Source of the DNA: Paraburkholderia nodosa
GTDB taxonomy: Bacteria > Pseudomonadota > Gammaproteobacteria > Burkholderiales > Burkholderiaceae
Direction of reading: 5' to 3'
Length of the DNA: 64,000 nucleotides
NCBI RefSeq assembly: GCF_001718195.1
Contig: NZ_MCNV01000006.1
Location: 265,022-329,021 of the forward strand
The notes beneath the pieces are model-generated. The model had not been told where the DNA came from and ran no database searches. It saw only the letters and a program-made list of their open reading frames with translations. Of this stretch, positions 1 through 11,212 are shown piece by piece. Position 1 is the stretch's first letter, and each line of letters starts with the position of its first letter. The translations under genes and the position numbers were made by a program.

Positions 1-1
1 C

Positions 2-820
2 TGGGACATCGTCCAGCCCGAGCTGCGCATTCGCCCGCGCGTCATTACGGGCATCTCGGCGGGCGCGGCCACCGCGTGCATGCTCTACACGCGCGACGCC
101 GACTGGGTCATGCGTTATTACGAGGAAGCGCTGCGCCACAACAAGCGCAACGCCTACTGGGGCAATCTGCTACGCGGCGAGTCGGTGTTTCCGCATTACC
201 GCATCTATCGCCAGGCGTTGCTCGACATCTACGGCGAGCCGTTCACGCAGCTTCAGGACGCGCCTGAGATCCGCATCGGCGTGTCGCATGTGCCGCGTTG
301 GCTTGGCGCGCGCAGCGCCGTGGCGGCGGGTCTCATCGCGTACAACATCGAAAAACATATCCGCAAGACGCTGCACCCGACGCTCGGGCGCAGGCTCGGG
401 TTTCATCCGGAATTCGTGACGGCGCAGGAATGCGCGAGCGTGGAGGATCTAGCCGATCTCATCCTGCAGTCGTCATGCACGCCGCCGTTCACGCCGGTGC
501 TGCGGCGTGACGGCCGACCGGTGCTCGATGGCGGGATGGTCGACAACGTGCCGGTCGGCGCGCTCGACGACACGCCCGGCCGTGTGCTGGTGATGGTGAC
601 GCGGCTCTATCCGCGTCCGCAGATGTTCGTGGTGCGGCATCAGGCAACGCAGGGCGTGCAGCAGCGCCTTTACGTGCAGCCGTCGGCCAGGGTGCCGATC
701 TCGAGCTGGGACTACACGAGCCCGCAGCAGATGCAGCACGCGTACAACCTCGGCCGCGTGGACGGCGAGCGTTTCCTCGCGCGTTTGCCCGAGGTCATGG
801 AAGCGGCCGCTCACGCCTGA
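2..820 (+). CDS. Patatin-like phospholipase, 5'-truncated by window edge
   Basis: The frame is open from base 2, so the N-terminus lies outside the window. The nucleophile elbow GISAG (Gly-x-Ser-x-Gly) is encoded at 50-64. The second patatin signature, DGG followed by MVDNVP, has its Asp codon at 527-529. Together they give the Ser-Asp dyad of the patatin family, lipid acyl hydrolases acting on phospholipids or other acyl esters. The visible 272 residues show no membrane segment. Bacterial patatins are either housekeeping hydrolases or secreted effectors; the missing N-terminus prevents a choice. The family call is firm, the substrate unknown. Confidence 0.85.
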   Translation, partial: WDIVQPELRIRPRVITGISAGAATACMLYTRDADWVMRYYEEALRHNKRNAYWGNLLRGESVFPHYRIYRQALLDIYGEPFTQLQDAPEIRIGVSHVPRWLGARSAVAAGLIAYNIEKHIRKTLHPTLGRRLGFHPEFVTAQECASVEDLADLILQSSCTPPFTPVLRRDGRPVLDGGMVDNVPVGALDDTPGRVLVMVTRLYPRPQMFVVRHQATQGVQQRLYVQPSARVPISSWDYTSPQQMQHAYNLGRVDGERFLARLPEVMEAAAHA

Positions 821-893
821 GCGCACGCGGCCGCATCGAAATCAGACGGAAAGACGCACGAAGGGCGGCGCGCGCCGCCCCGTGCCGCCGCGC

Positions 894-1907
894 TTACTTG
901 CGGCGGCCGCCCTGCAGCGCTTCGGGGTTCGCGACGCTCACGTGATCGCCCGCGTCGAACGCGAGGATATTGCGGAACGCCCCGCCGAAGTACAGCTCGT
1001 AGCTCTCGCGCTCCACATAGCCGATGTGCGGCGTGCAGATCACGTTTTCCATGCGCAGCAGGCTGTAGCCCTGCAGGATCGGCTCGCTCTCGTACACGTC
1101 GATCGCGACCATGCCCGGCCGGTTGTGCGCGAGCGCGCCGAGCAGCGCATTTTCTTCCATCAGCTCCGCGCGGCTCGTGTTGACGAGCAGCGACGTGGGC
1201 TTCATGCGCAGCAGGTCTTCCTGCTTGACGATCCCGCGAGTGTCATCGTGCAGGCGTAGATGTAGCGACAAGACGTCGCTCTCTTCGAACAGCGCCTCGC
1301 GGCTTGCGGCGGCTTCGTAGCCGTCGGCGCGCGCCGCTTCGAGCGAATGCTCGCGGCCCCATACCAGCACGCGCATGCCAAAGGCCTTGCCGTAGCCGGC
1401 CACGAGCCGGCCGATCTTGCCGTAGCCCCAGATGCCGAGCGTTTGCCCGCGCATCACCTGGCCGAGGCCGAAGTTGGGCGGCATCGCCGAGGTCTTGAGG
1501 CCCGACTGCTGCCACGCGCCCTGCTTGAGGTTGGCGACGTACTGCGGAATGCGGCGCTGCGCGGCCATGATGAGCGCCCACGTGAGTTCGGCGGGCGCGA
1601 CGGGCGAACCAGTGCCTTCGAGCACGGCGATGCCGCGCTCGGTGCAGGCTTCGATGTCGATGTGCGGACCGGCCTTGCCCGTCTGGCTAATCATGCGCAG
1701 ATGGGGGAGCTTGTCGAGCAGTTGCGAGGTGATGCGGGTGCGTTCGCGAATCAGGACGAGCGCGTCGACTTCGGCGAGGCGGCTGGCGAGTTGGCCGAGG
1801 CCGCGGACCGTGTTGTTGAAAACCTTGACCTCGTGGTCGGCGAGCAGTTGAAAGCAGTCGAGCTTGCGGACGGCGTCCTGGTAGTCGTCAAGGATGGCAA
1901 TTTTCAT
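894..1907 (-). CDS. D-2-hydroxyacid dehydrogenase family protein
   Basis: A 337-residue protein of the NAD-dependent D-isomer-specific 2-hydroxyacid dehydrogenase family (phosphoglycerate/glycerate/D-lactate dehydrogenase fold), which interconverts 2-oxo acids and D-2-hydroxy acids. The dinucleotide-binding glycine motif GYGKIG is present in the central Rossmann domain. The catalytic Arg is in NTSRAEL, a Glu follows, and the catalytic His is in TPHIGY near the C-terminus. It is transcribed away from pckG. The substrate cannot be told from sequence. The length is normal and ATG 1907 opens the expected catalytic-domain N-terminus, MKIAILDDY. Confidence 0.88.
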   Translation of the reverse strand: MKIAILDDYQDAVRKLDCFQLLADHEVKVFNNTVRGLGQLASRLAEVDALVLIRERTRITSQLLDKLPHLRMISQTGKAGPHIDIEACTERGIAVLEGTGSPVAPAELTWALIMAAQRRIPQYVANLKQGAWQQSGLKTSAMPPNFGLGQVMRGQTLGIWGYGKIGRLVAGYGKAFGMRVLVWGREHSLEAARADGYEAAASREALFEESDVLSLHLRLHDDTRGIVKQEDLLRMKPTSLLVNTSRAELMEENALLGALAHNRPGMVAIDVYESEPILQGYSLLRMENVICTPHIGYVERESYELYFGGAFRNILAFDAGDHVSVANPEALQGGRRK

Positions 1908-2334
1908 GGCGGCGGGTTGTTTTGCGTGTTTTGCATCGCGCCTTTCGTAGCGCGACTTCGGTGTTCATCTGGTGGTTATCCCACTATGCAGCGCCGGGAA
2001 GGCTGGTATGAATATAGGGAGCCTTCACGTCGCTCGCCGCGTGCAGCAGCAGGCATTGCAATTGCGCAAGCCCGAGGCTACGCACGCAGGTTTTTGACGC
2101 GGCAATCAGCCGCGAATTCGCAACTTTTAACAGCTTGTCGGGCTCCGATGCAAGCCGCTTTACAGACGGTTTCGAACCCCAGGCTAGAGGACCTTGACGA
2201 CCTGCCCAACTGCGCGAACCGATTCGCATGTTGATCTGCCATCGACATCCGGTTCGCAATGAGTTGCGCCTCTCGCGTGCAGCGTTGAAAAGGGCCGATT
2301 CTCGTTTTACAGCCCTAAAAATGGAGACAGCTCG
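1908..2334. other. Intergenic region between hydroxyacid dehydrogenase and pckG
   Basis: A 427-bp divergent spacer with no convincing gene. An 8-bp inverted repeat (GCGAACCG at 2214-2221, CGGTTCGC at 2250-2257, 28-nt loop) lies about 80 bp before pckG and could be an operator or leader hairpin. A GGAGA ribosome binding site precedes the pckG ATG. I could not place a good sigma-70 promoter for either gene. Confidence 0.5.
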
Positions 2335-4185
<1,851 letters not shown>

Positions 4186-4500
4186 TCATGTAATGTGAGC
4201 GCTCACTATCTGGACGGCCGCCCGAGGGCGGCCATTTTTATTTCCGGGGTCGAATGCATTGGTGCGGTGCAGAGGCACGTCTGTTCGGCGTTAGAGCGAC
4301 TATTTCGCTGCAACGCGCAAAATTGTTTCGTTCGAAGTAATAATCGGACCGCTGTTAATGCATTTTGGGGTGCAGTCGAAGAAATCGTAAAGAAAATAAG
4401 GGCTTCGGAGGCAACTTCTGCACGATTTCTGCTGTCGTAGGAGAATTCGCGGTTTCCTCCGCTGATTAACAGCGGGGTAGTAACAGGCAGGAGTTGTCTC
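4186..4500. other. Intergenic region pckG-lysR
   Basis: A 315-bp spacer. It holds a 12-bp perfect palindrome at 4195-4206, the pckG terminator near 4213-4240, and then an unusually AT-rich stretch (about 4310-4440) that probably carries the promoter of the LysR gene. LysR genes often autoregulate, but I could not identify a T-N11-A box with confidence. The LysR ribosome binding site CAGGAG sits just before ATG 4501. Confidence 0.5.
4213..4240 (+). terminator. Rho-independent terminator after pckG
   Basis: GGCCGCCC (4216-4223) is followed after two bases by GGGCGGCC (4226-4233) and a T-run at 4235-4239. It lies 30 bp past the pckG stop. Confidence 0.75.
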
Positions 4501-5610
4501 ATGGATCATTTGCAGTCGATGCGAGTATTCGTCAAAGTGGCCGACCTCGGCAGTTTCGCCCGGGCCGCTTCCGCGATGGATATCTCCAACGCAGTTGCGA
4601 CGCGGCACGTTGCCGACCTCGAAGGTCGACTCGGCACGCGTTTGCTCAACCGCACGACCCGCAGTCTCTCCCTGACCGAATCGGGTCAGGTCTATCTCGA
4701 GCGCGCCCGCCAGATCCTCGATGAGCTCGAGGATGTCGAACAGATGGTCGTCGCGCGCAATCACGAACCTGTCGGCACGCTGCGCATCGTCGCGCCGGTC
4801 GTGTTCGGGCTCCACAACCTCGCTCCGGTGCTGCAGACCTACACGCAGCGCTATCCGCAGGTCATTCCCGACGTCACGCTGGTGGACCGTCAGGTCGATC
4901 TCGTCGAAGAGGGCTTCGATCTGGGCGTCGTGACAGCACGCCAGATGCGCAGCGCCAGCATCGTCACGCGCCGCCTCACCACGGGTTGCATGACGGTGTG
5001 CGCGACGCCCGCGTACCTCGAAAAGCACGGCACGCCCACGCGCCCCGAGCATCTCATGGAGCACCCGAGCCTCTCGCTGCCCTCCGAGTACTGGGGGGAC
5101 GAGCGCGTCTTCACGGGTCCGGACGGCGAAATCCGCGTGCGTCCGACAAATGTGATCGTGGCGAACAACACCGAGATGCTGCGCCAGTTCGCGCTGCTCG
5201 GCATGGGCATCGCGATCCTGCCGAGCTACCTGATCGGTCGCGACATGACGCGCGGGCGCCTCGTGCGGCTGCTTGGCGACTATCGTCTGCCGCAGGTGGA
5301 GATCAACGTCGCGTATCCGAGCCGGCGTCACCTGCCTGCCAAGGTGCGCACGTTCATCGACCATCTCGTCGAGCACTTCAGCCAGACGCCGAACAGCCAG
5401 CTTGGCGAGCAGTGGGTCAAGGACGGTCTTGCACGTCCGGCAGTGGCGGCTCGCAACGGCGTTGCGGGCGACGACTACGATGGCGTGCAGCCAGCGCCGG
5501 GCGGTAGCCTGCACGACAGCGAGCACAACGGCACGGACGGCGAACGCGCGCCGAAGGCGGCGCGCGCTTCGGCAGCGCGTACCCGGACTTCGGCGATCTC
5601 GCCGCTATAA
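4501..5610 (+). CDS. LysR-family transcriptional regulator with C-terminal extension
   Basis: 369 residues. Residues 1-60 are a typical LysR winged helix-turn-helix (MDHLQSMRVFVKVAD, then SFARAASAMDIS, then LGTRLLNRTTR). The substrate-binding domain of two alpha/beta lobes runs to about residue 298. LysR proteins are usually about 300 residues; here a low-complexity Ala/Arg/Gly-rich tail of about 65-70 residues follows. The ligand and targets are unknown. It lies 3' of pckG but after a terminator, so co-transcription is unlikely. A CAGGAG ribosome binding site supports ATG 4501. Confidence 0.9.
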   Translation: MDHLQSMRVFVKVADLGSFARAASAMDISNAVATRHVADLEGRLGTRLLNRTTRSLSLTESGQVYLERARQILDELEDVEQMVVARNHEPVGTLRIVAPVVFGLHNLAPVLQTYTQRYPQVIPDVTLVDRQVDLVEEGFDLGVVTARQMRSASIVTRRLTTGCMTVCATPAYLEKHGTPTRPEHLMEHPSLSLPSEYWGDERVFTGPDGEIRVRPTNVIVANNTEMLRQFALLGMGIAILPSYLIGRDMTRGRLVRLLGDYRLPQVEINVAYPSRRHLPAKVRTFIDHLVEHFSQTPNSQLGEQWVKDGLARPAVAARNGVAGDDYDGVQPAPGGSLHDSEHNGTDGERAPKAARASAARTRTSAISPL

Positions 5611-5637
5611 GCCCGATATCGCCGTTCATCGGTCGAT

Positions 5638-5675
5638 AAAAAAGGCGCAGCTTCGAGAGAAGCTGCGCCTTTTTG
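5638..5675. terminator. Bidirectional terminator between lysR and topB
   Basis: The hairpin AAGGCGCAGCTTC / GAAGCTGCGCCTT with a GAGA loop is flanked by A-runs on one side and T-runs on the other. It can therefore stop both the plus-strand LysR gene and the minus-strand topB. Confidence 0.9.
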
Positions 5676-5717
5676 CCTGTTGCGAGCGGGCCGGCGACGG
5701 CCCGGGAAGGGACGGCT

Positions 5718-8375
5718 TTACGACCCTGTCTTGCGCGCCGGCGTCTTGCGGGCGGCGGTCTTGCGTGCCGGTGCGGCTTTGGCGGCCGCCGTCTTGCGCG
5801 CGGGTTTCGCCTTGCCTTCTTCGGCCGAATCCGCCGCGTCGTTCGCGGCATCGTTCGTCGCCTCAGCCGAGGCAGCCGACTTCTTCGCGGCCGTCTTGGC
5901 CGCCGTCTTCGCGCTCGGCTCCTTCTTCTCGAACTCGAAGCCGATCTTGCCGTCCGGCTGCTTGACGAGGAAAGCCTTGAAGTTGCGGCCCGTACGCGAC
6001 GACTTGAAGTTGGTCAGCAAGTCGGTGCGGCCTTCGGCAAGCAGCTTGGCCATCTGGTCGCGCGCGATCTCCTGCTGCAGGATCACCTTGCCCGAGCGGA
6101 AGTCGCAGGTCTTCGGATTCGCGACCGAGTGCTCGCACACGTAGCTCATGCCGTGCTCGTACACGCGTGCCTTGCACTTCGGGCACGCGCCCACCGGCTC
6201 CTGCTGCGAGAAGTCGGGCGCTTCGCCGTCTTCGGCGCCGGAGTCCTGGCCGAAGTCGAACTCGAGCTTGTAGTTCTTGATTTCGTCGTCGAACGAGAGC
6301 TTGAGGATGGCAGAGAACGGCCGGCCCATCTTGCTGCGGAAGCCCGAGAGCGGGCCGATCGTCTTGTTCTGCAGCAGTTCTTCCACTTCGGGGATTTCGA
6401 ACTGGCGGCCGCCCGGAATCTTCGAGATCGAGAACTCGCACTTCGTGCAGGCGAAGCGGCGATAGTTTTCCTTCACCTGGCCGCCGCAATTCGGACACGG
6501 CGTTTGCAGCGTCGCGTAGTCGCCGGGGATCGTGTCCGAGTCGTATTCCTTCGCGCGCTTCACGATGGTCTGCGTCATGCGGGCGATTTCCTGCATGAAC
6601 GCGTCACGCGGGAGTTTGCCGCGCTCCATCTGCGAAAGCTTGTACTCCCATTCGCCGGTGAGTTCCGGCGCGGTCAGTTCTTTCACGCCGAGACCGCGCA
6701 ACAGCGTCATGAGCTGGAACGCCTTGGCCGTCGGGATCAGTTCGCGGCCTTCGCGCACGAGATACTTTTCGCCGAGCAGACCTTCGATGATCGCCGCGCG
6801 CGTGGCCGGCGTACCGAGGCCCTTGGCGGCCATGGCCTCGCGCAGCTCTTCGTCGTCCACGAGCTTGCCCGCGCCTTCCATGGCCGAGAGCAGCGTCGCT
6901 TCGTTGTAGCGCGCAGGCGGCTTGGTCACGAGCTGGTGCGCCGCGATCTTGTCGGTCTTGACCTTCTCGTCCTTCTTAACCGGCACGAGATTGGCGTCGT
7001 CGCCGCCCGCGTCGCGGCCATAGACCTGCAGCCAGCCCGGCTCGACCAGCACCTTGCCTTCGGTCTTGAAGTGATGCCCTGCGACTTCGGTGATACGCGT
7101 GGTGACGCGATATTCCGCCGCCGGGAAGAACACGGCGAGGAAGCGCTTCACGACGAGGTCGTACAGCTTCTGCTCGGGCTCCGAGAGCGACTTCGGCGCC
7201 TGCAGCGTGGGGATGATGGCGAAGTGGTCGCTGATCTTCGAGTTGTCGAAGATGCGCTTGTTCGGCTTCACCCAGCCCTTGTCGAGCACCTGCTTGGCGT
7301 GCGGCAGGTAGTTGTTGCTCTCCTTGAGCATCTCGAGCGTCTCTTTCACCGTGCCCATGTAATCCTCGGGCAGCGCGCGCGAGTCGGTACGCGGGTAGGT
7401 GAGCACCTTGTGCTTTTCGTACAGCGCCTGAGCGAGGCCGAGCGTGTTCTTGGCAGAAAAGCCGAAGCGGCCGTTCGCTTCACGCTGCAGGCTCGTCAGG
7501 TCGAAGAGCGCGGGCGAGAGCTGGGTGGACGGCTTCGATTCCTCGCTGACCGTGCCTTCGCGGCCATGGCAGGCCGCAACGATGGTCTCGGCGGCCGGCA
7601 GGCTCCAGAGGCGCGAATCGCGCTTTTCCGGATCGAACTCGTCCCTCTTGAATTTCGGGTCGTACCAGCGGCCTTCATAGAAGCCGCTCGCGCAGACGAA
7701 CTCCGCACGCACTTCCCAATAGTCGCGCGGGATGAAGCGGCGGATTTTCTCTTCGCGTTCGACGACGATCGACAAGGTCGGCGTCTGAACGCGGCCAACC
7801 GTCGTGAGGAAGAAGCCGCCGCCCTTGCTGTTGAAGGCGGTCATCGCGCGCGTGCCGTTGATGCCGACGAGCCAGTCGGCTTCCGAGCGGCAGCGGGCGG
7901 CGTCGGCGAGCGGCTGCATGTCGTGGTCGCTGCGCAGGTTCGCGAAGCCGTCGCGGATCGCCTGCGGCGTCATCGACTGGAGCCACAGGCGCTGGACCGG
8001 CTGCTTCGCCTTCGCGTGCTGCGCGATCAGGCGGAAGATCAGCTCGCCCTCGCGCCCCGCGTCGCAGGCGTTGATGAGTTGCGTGACGTCCTTGCGCTTC
8101 ATCAGCTTGTTGAGCACCTTGAGCCGCGATTCGCTCTTGGCGATCGGGTTCAGGTCGAAGTGCGGCGGGATCACGGGCAGGTGAGCGAAGCTCCACTTGC
8201 CGCGCTTGACCTCGTATTCTTCCGGCGCTGCGATTTCCAGCAGATGGCCGACTGCCGACGAGAGTACGTAGTCGTCGCTCTCGTAGTACTCGTCATGCTT
8301 GGTAAAACCGCCCAGCGCGCGCGCGATGTCGTTCGCGACGGACGGCTTCTCGGCGATGATCAGAGCTTTGGACAT
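5718..8375 (-). CDS. topB: DNA topoisomerase III
   Basis: An 885-residue type IA topoisomerase that relaxes and decatenates DNA by passing one strand through a transient single-strand break. The N-terminal Toprim domain starts at ALIIAEKPSVA (conserved Glu at residue 9) and continues to DAGREGE (105-111). The active-site tyrosine is Tyr327 in LTYPRTDS. Two C-terminal zinc-ribbon-like blocks follow, one with CPNCGG and paired Cys and one with CPKC, which is more than E. coli TopB carries. The last about 60 residues are a histone-H1-like Ala/Lys/Arg tail with repeated ARKT units. Start ATG 8375 matches the family N-terminus MSKALIIAEK. Confidence 0.95.
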   Translation of the reverse strand: MSKALIIAEKPSVANDIARALGGFTKHDEYYESDDYVLSSAVGHLLEIAAPEEYEVKRGKWSFAHLPVIPPHFDLNPIAKSESRLKVLNKLMKRKDVTQLINACDAGREGELIFRLIAQHAKAKQPVQRLWLQSMTPQAIRDGFANLRSDHDMQPLADAARCRSEADWLVGINGTRAMTAFNSKGGGFFLTTVGRVQTPTLSIVVEREEKIRRFIPRDYWEVRAEFVCASGFYEGRWYDPKFKRDEFDPEKRDSRLWSLPAAETIVAACHGREGTVSEESKPSTQLSPALFDLTSLQREANGRFGFSAKNTLGLAQALYEKHKVLTYPRTDSRALPEDYMGTVKETLEMLKESNNYLPHAKQVLDKGWVKPNKRIFDNSKISDHFAIIPTLQAPKSLSEPEQKLYDLVVKRFLAVFFPAAEYRVTTRITEVAGHHFKTEGKVLVEPGWLQVYGRDAGGDDANLVPVKKDEKVKTDKIAAHQLVTKPPARYNEATLLSAMEGAGKLVDDEELREAMAAKGLGTPATRAAIIEGLLGEKYLVREGRELIPTAKAFQLMTLLRGLGVKELTAPELTGEWEYKLSQMERGKLPRDAFMQEIARMTQTIVKRAKEYDSDTIPGDYATLQTPCPNCGGQVKENYRRFACTKCEFSISKIPGGRQFEIPEVEELLQNKTIGPLSGFRSKMGRPFSAILKLSFDDEIKNYKLEFDFGQDSGAEDGEAPDFSQQEPVGACPKCKARVYEHGMSYVCEHSVANPKTCDFRSGKVILQQEIARDQMAKLLAEGRTDLLTNFKSSRTGRNFKAFLVKQPDGKIGFEFEKKEPSAKTAAKTAAKKSAASAEATNDAANDAADSAEEGKAKPARKTAAAKAAPARKTAARKTPARKTGS

Positions 8376-8632
8376 GACTGGTTGCTTGTGGGTGTTCCGG
8401 TTGGCGCCCCCGGGGCCGATGCCGCCTGAATGGGCGCTTGGGCGCGATGCCCGGCGTTGCTGCCCCGCTCGGGGGGCCGTTCTCGACCGCTTTATAGCAC
8501 ATGGCGCGTCGGCGTCGATTTTTGCGTCATCTCATGACGACACCCGCGCACCCGCCAGGGCGCCCAATCATAAGGGCGCGCCAGGCCGCGCGGCAAGCGG
8601 TGTGCCTGATCGGGGTCAGATGCTGGGTGCGC

Positions 8633-9010
8633 TCAAACCGCGCTCAGGACGGGGCGCAGCTTGGGCGCGTCGGACACGCCCGGTAGCGCCGTGAGGTCCG
8701 AAAGCATGCGCTCGACCACGGCGGCGTGCGGCAGGACCGTGCCGAAAAAGCGCGTGGCGTGACCGTCCTCGATCAGGATGGTCGGGAAGTTCTCGACATC
8801 GAGATCGTCGAAGCGGTCGGCATGGGTTTCGATGTCGATGTACGCAAAGCAGACATCGGGATGCGCCTCGGCGATGCGGTCGAACGTGGCACGGTAGTCG
8901 CGGCACGTCCCGCACCATTGCGCGCACAGGCACGCGACGAACAGCGTGTCCTGATTGCTGACGCGCTCGGCGATCTGGTCGGCTTCGGTGTCGAGGTCTA
9001 GCGCGGGCAT
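8633..9010 (-). CDS. Thioredoxin family protein
   Basis: A 125-residue thioredoxin-fold protein with the active-site motif WCGTC (Cys33 and Cys36), followed by a typical cis-Pro region (ENFPTILI). WCGTC differs from canonical WCGPC, so redox potential and partner may differ from housekeeping TrxA. No signal peptide is seen, so it is probably cytoplasmic. The frame stays open upstream to 9097, but ATG 9010 is preferred because AAGGAA lies just before it and the fold begins there. It sits between dprA and topB on the same strand. Confidence 0.85.
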   Translation of the reverse strand: MPALDLDTEADQIAERVSNQDTLFVACLCAQWCGTCRDYRATFDRIAEAHPDVCFAYIDIETHADRFDDLDVENFPTILIEDGHATRFFGTVLPHAAVVERMLSDLTALPGVSDAPKLRPVLSAV

Positions 9011-9106
9011 GGTCGTTCCTTGCGTTCTCTTATATATAGAGCGGGGTATTTGGCGCGAATGTATCACGGCGACGCGTGAGCGGTGATGCTCCCCCAATCC
9101 GCGGCA

Positions 9107-10369
9107 TCAGCCGCGCGAGGCCCGCACGAACCAGCCGCCGGGCAGGGCGTCGAGGTGTCCCGCGAGCTCGAGTTGCAGCAGCGTGCCTTGCAGCACCGCT
9201 TCGGCCATGTCGGTGCGCTGCGCGAGGATTTCAACCGTGGCGGGCGCGTGACCGAGCGCTTCGAGGAGGCGCCGGGCTTCAGCGCCAAGGCTGGCGGGCG
9301 ATTTTCGTGCTTCAGCGCGATGCGCAGGCGGCGGCTCGGGGCGGGGGAACTCGAGCGCCAGCTGTGGCGTCTCGTTTGCGTCGTCGCGCGGCATGCGATC
9401 GAACGGAACGGAGACCTTCTCGCGGCGCTGTTCCCGCGGCGACACCGGCGTGCGGCCTGCACTCGAGGGTTGCCCGACATCGAGCGCATCGAGTACCTCT
9501 TCGGGCGATTCGACCAGCTGCGCCCCCTGCTTGATGAGCCCGTGGCAGCCGCGCGTGAGCGGCGCGTGAATCGAGCCGGGCAGCGCGAAAACGTCGCGTC
9601 CCATTTCGTTGGCGAGCCGTGCCGTGATGAGCGAGCCGGAACGTTGTGCGGCCTCGACCACCACCACGCCTTCGACGAGCGCGGCAATCACGCGGTTGCG
9701 CTGCGGAAAGTTCGCGGAGCGCGCCGGGGTGCCGAGCGGCCATTCGGAGACGAGCGCGCCGTGTGCGGCGATCTCCACGGCGAGCGGATGATGGGCCGGC
9801 GGATAGACGAGATCCGCCCCGGTGCCGGTCACGGCGACGGTGCCGCCCTGCTCGTGGAGTGCGCCGCGATGGGCGGCGCCGTCCACGCCGAGCGCGAGCC
9901 CCGACACGACGGTGAGACCCGACGCGGCGAGAGTGCGTGCGAAGCGCGCGGCGTCCTCGACGGCCTGCGGCGTGGCGTTGCGGCTGCCCACGATGGCCAC
10001 CGCGCGTGCGTGCAGCAGTTCGAGCCGGCCCTTTGCGTAGAGCAGCGGCGGTGGATCGGGCATGTCGAGCAGGCGGCCCGGATAGGCCGGGTCGGCAAGC
10101 GTGATGAGCGCGTTGCCGGGCGCCGCGCGCCACGCCTGCAGGGCATCGAGTCGTGCCGCGAAGTCCGGCCGGGGCTCGGCCAGGGCGGCATGGGCGGCTT
10201 GCGCACCCGCCACCGCGGCGAGTGCGGCGAACGGCTGGGCCAGCACGTGTTGGGGCAGGCCGAACGCGCCGAGCAGCGCGCGCAGCGCAGCGGGCCTCAG
10301 GCCGCGCGCGAGGGCGAGGCGCAGCCAGGCGGCCAGTTCTTCGGCAGACAGCGGCAAGGTCGTCGGCAT
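9107..10369 (-). CDS. dprA: DNA-processing protein DprA
   Basis: A 420-residue DprA/Smf protein, which loads RecA onto incoming single-stranded DNA in natural transformation. Visible blocks are an N-terminal SAM-like region, the Rossmann-fold core with VGSRNATPQA and GVDGAAHRGAL, and a C-terminal winged-helix domain (LGHAPATVEILAQRTD) reaching the stop. The reading frame extends to an alternative start at 10423, but ATG 10369 (MPTTLPLSAEEL) fits the family N-terminus better. It is divergent from def-fmt, the usual arrangement in Proteobacteria. Confidence 0.93.
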   Translation of the reverse strand: MPTTLPLSAEELAAWLRLALARGLRPAALRALLGAFGLPQHVLAQPFAALAAVAGAQAAHAALAEPRPDFAARLDALQAWRAAPGNALITLADPAYPGRLLDMPDPPPLLYAKGRLELLHARAVAIVGSRNATPQAVEDAARFARTLAASGLTVVSGLALGVDGAAHRGALHEQGGTVAVTGTGADLVYPPAHHPLAVEIAAHGALVSEWPLGTPARSANFPQRNRVIAALVEGVVVVEAAQRSGSLITARLANEMGRDVFALPGSIHAPLTRGCHGLIKQGAQLVESPEEVLDALDVGQPSSAGRTPVSPREQRREKVSVPFDRMPRDDANETPQLALEFPRPEPPPAHRAEARKSPASLGAEARRLLEALGHAPATVEILAQRTDMAEAVLQGTLLQLELAGHLDALPGGWFVRASRG

Positions 10370-10654
10370 TGCGTTCCCAGGGCGCGGACGGTTTGCCGCA
10401 CCTCGTGATAAAATTTTCACCATCCGAAATACACCGTGGCGTCTTTACCCGTGGCATTGCGCGCACGCCTTCGCGAGCAGCGCGCCCGCACGGGCGATAC
10501 GCGCGTTCAACGTTGAATTGCGGCCCTTTCGTCCGAATATCAGGAGATATCCTCCGTATCCGGCCCGGGACCCGCAAGCTGGCCGAATGGCCAGGCCGCG
10601 CATCGTTCCCTGTGCCAGGCTCTTTCAGGCGCCCAACGAGAAACCCGTCAAATC
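10370..10654. other. Divergent dprA/def intergenic region
   Basis: A spacer of about 285 bp between dprA and def that must contain both promoters. A perfect 12-bp palindrome TTCAACGTTGAA lies at 10506-10517, and an imperfect GGAGATATCCTCC element near 10547-10559. No gene is visible. Confidence 0.4.
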
Positions 10655-11158
10655 ATGGCTCTACTGAACATTCTTCATTACCCGGACAAGCGTCTGCACA
10701 AGGTCGCAAAGCCGGTCGAGGTGGTCAACGACCGCATCCGCAAACTGGTCGCCGACATGGCCGAAACCATGTACGCCGCGCCGGGCGTCGGTCTCGCGGC
10801 CACCCAGGTCGACGTGCATGAGCGCGTCGTGGTGATCGACGTGTCGGACGCGCACGACGAACTGCGCGTGTTCATCAACCCGGAAATCATCTGGTCGAGC
10901 GACGAGCGCGAAGTGCACGAGGAAGGCTGCCTTTCCGTGCCGGGCATCTACGATGAAGTCGAGCGCGCGGAAAAGGTGCGCGTGCGCGCGATGAACGAAA
11001 AGGGCGAGACCTACGAGGTGGACTGCGAAGGGCTGCTCGCCGTGTGCATCCAGCACGAAATGGATCACCTGATGGGCAAGGTGTTCGTCGAATACCTGTC
11101 GTCGCTCAAGCAGACGCGCATCCGCAGCAAGATGAAGAAGCTCGAACGGGCGATGTAA
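10655..11158 (+). CDS. def: Peptide deformylase
   Basis: A 167-residue metalloenzyme that removes the formyl group from N-terminal formyl-Met of new proteins. All three family motifs are intact: GVGLAATQ (44-51), EEGCLSVP with metal ligand Cys92, and QHEMDH with His134, Glu135 and His138. It is followed 54 bp later by fmt, so the enzymes that remove and add the formyl group are made together. Confidence 0.97.
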   Translation: MALLNILHYPDKRLHKVAKPVEVVNDRIRKLVADMAETMYAAPGVGLAATQVDVHERVVVIDVSDAHDELRVFINPEIIWSSDEREVHEEGCLSVPGIYDEVERAEKVRVRAMNEKGETYEVDCEGLLAVCIQHEMDHLMGKVFVEYLSSLKQTRIRSKMKKLERAM

Positions 11159-11212
11159 TCGCGATCTGACCGTCTCTTTCTTCATCAACCCGCCGCCACG
11201 CACCGAGCGCCC

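Noticed and set aside
5673..8429. A 918-codon open frame on the plus strand opposite topB
   Set aside because: It is the antisense shadow of topB. It is rich in Arg/Leu/Ala/Val with no domain, as expected from GC-rich third-position bias. Similar long shadows lie opposite pckG (1984-3981), the NtrY-like kinase (17533-19914) and mrdA (26855-28300).
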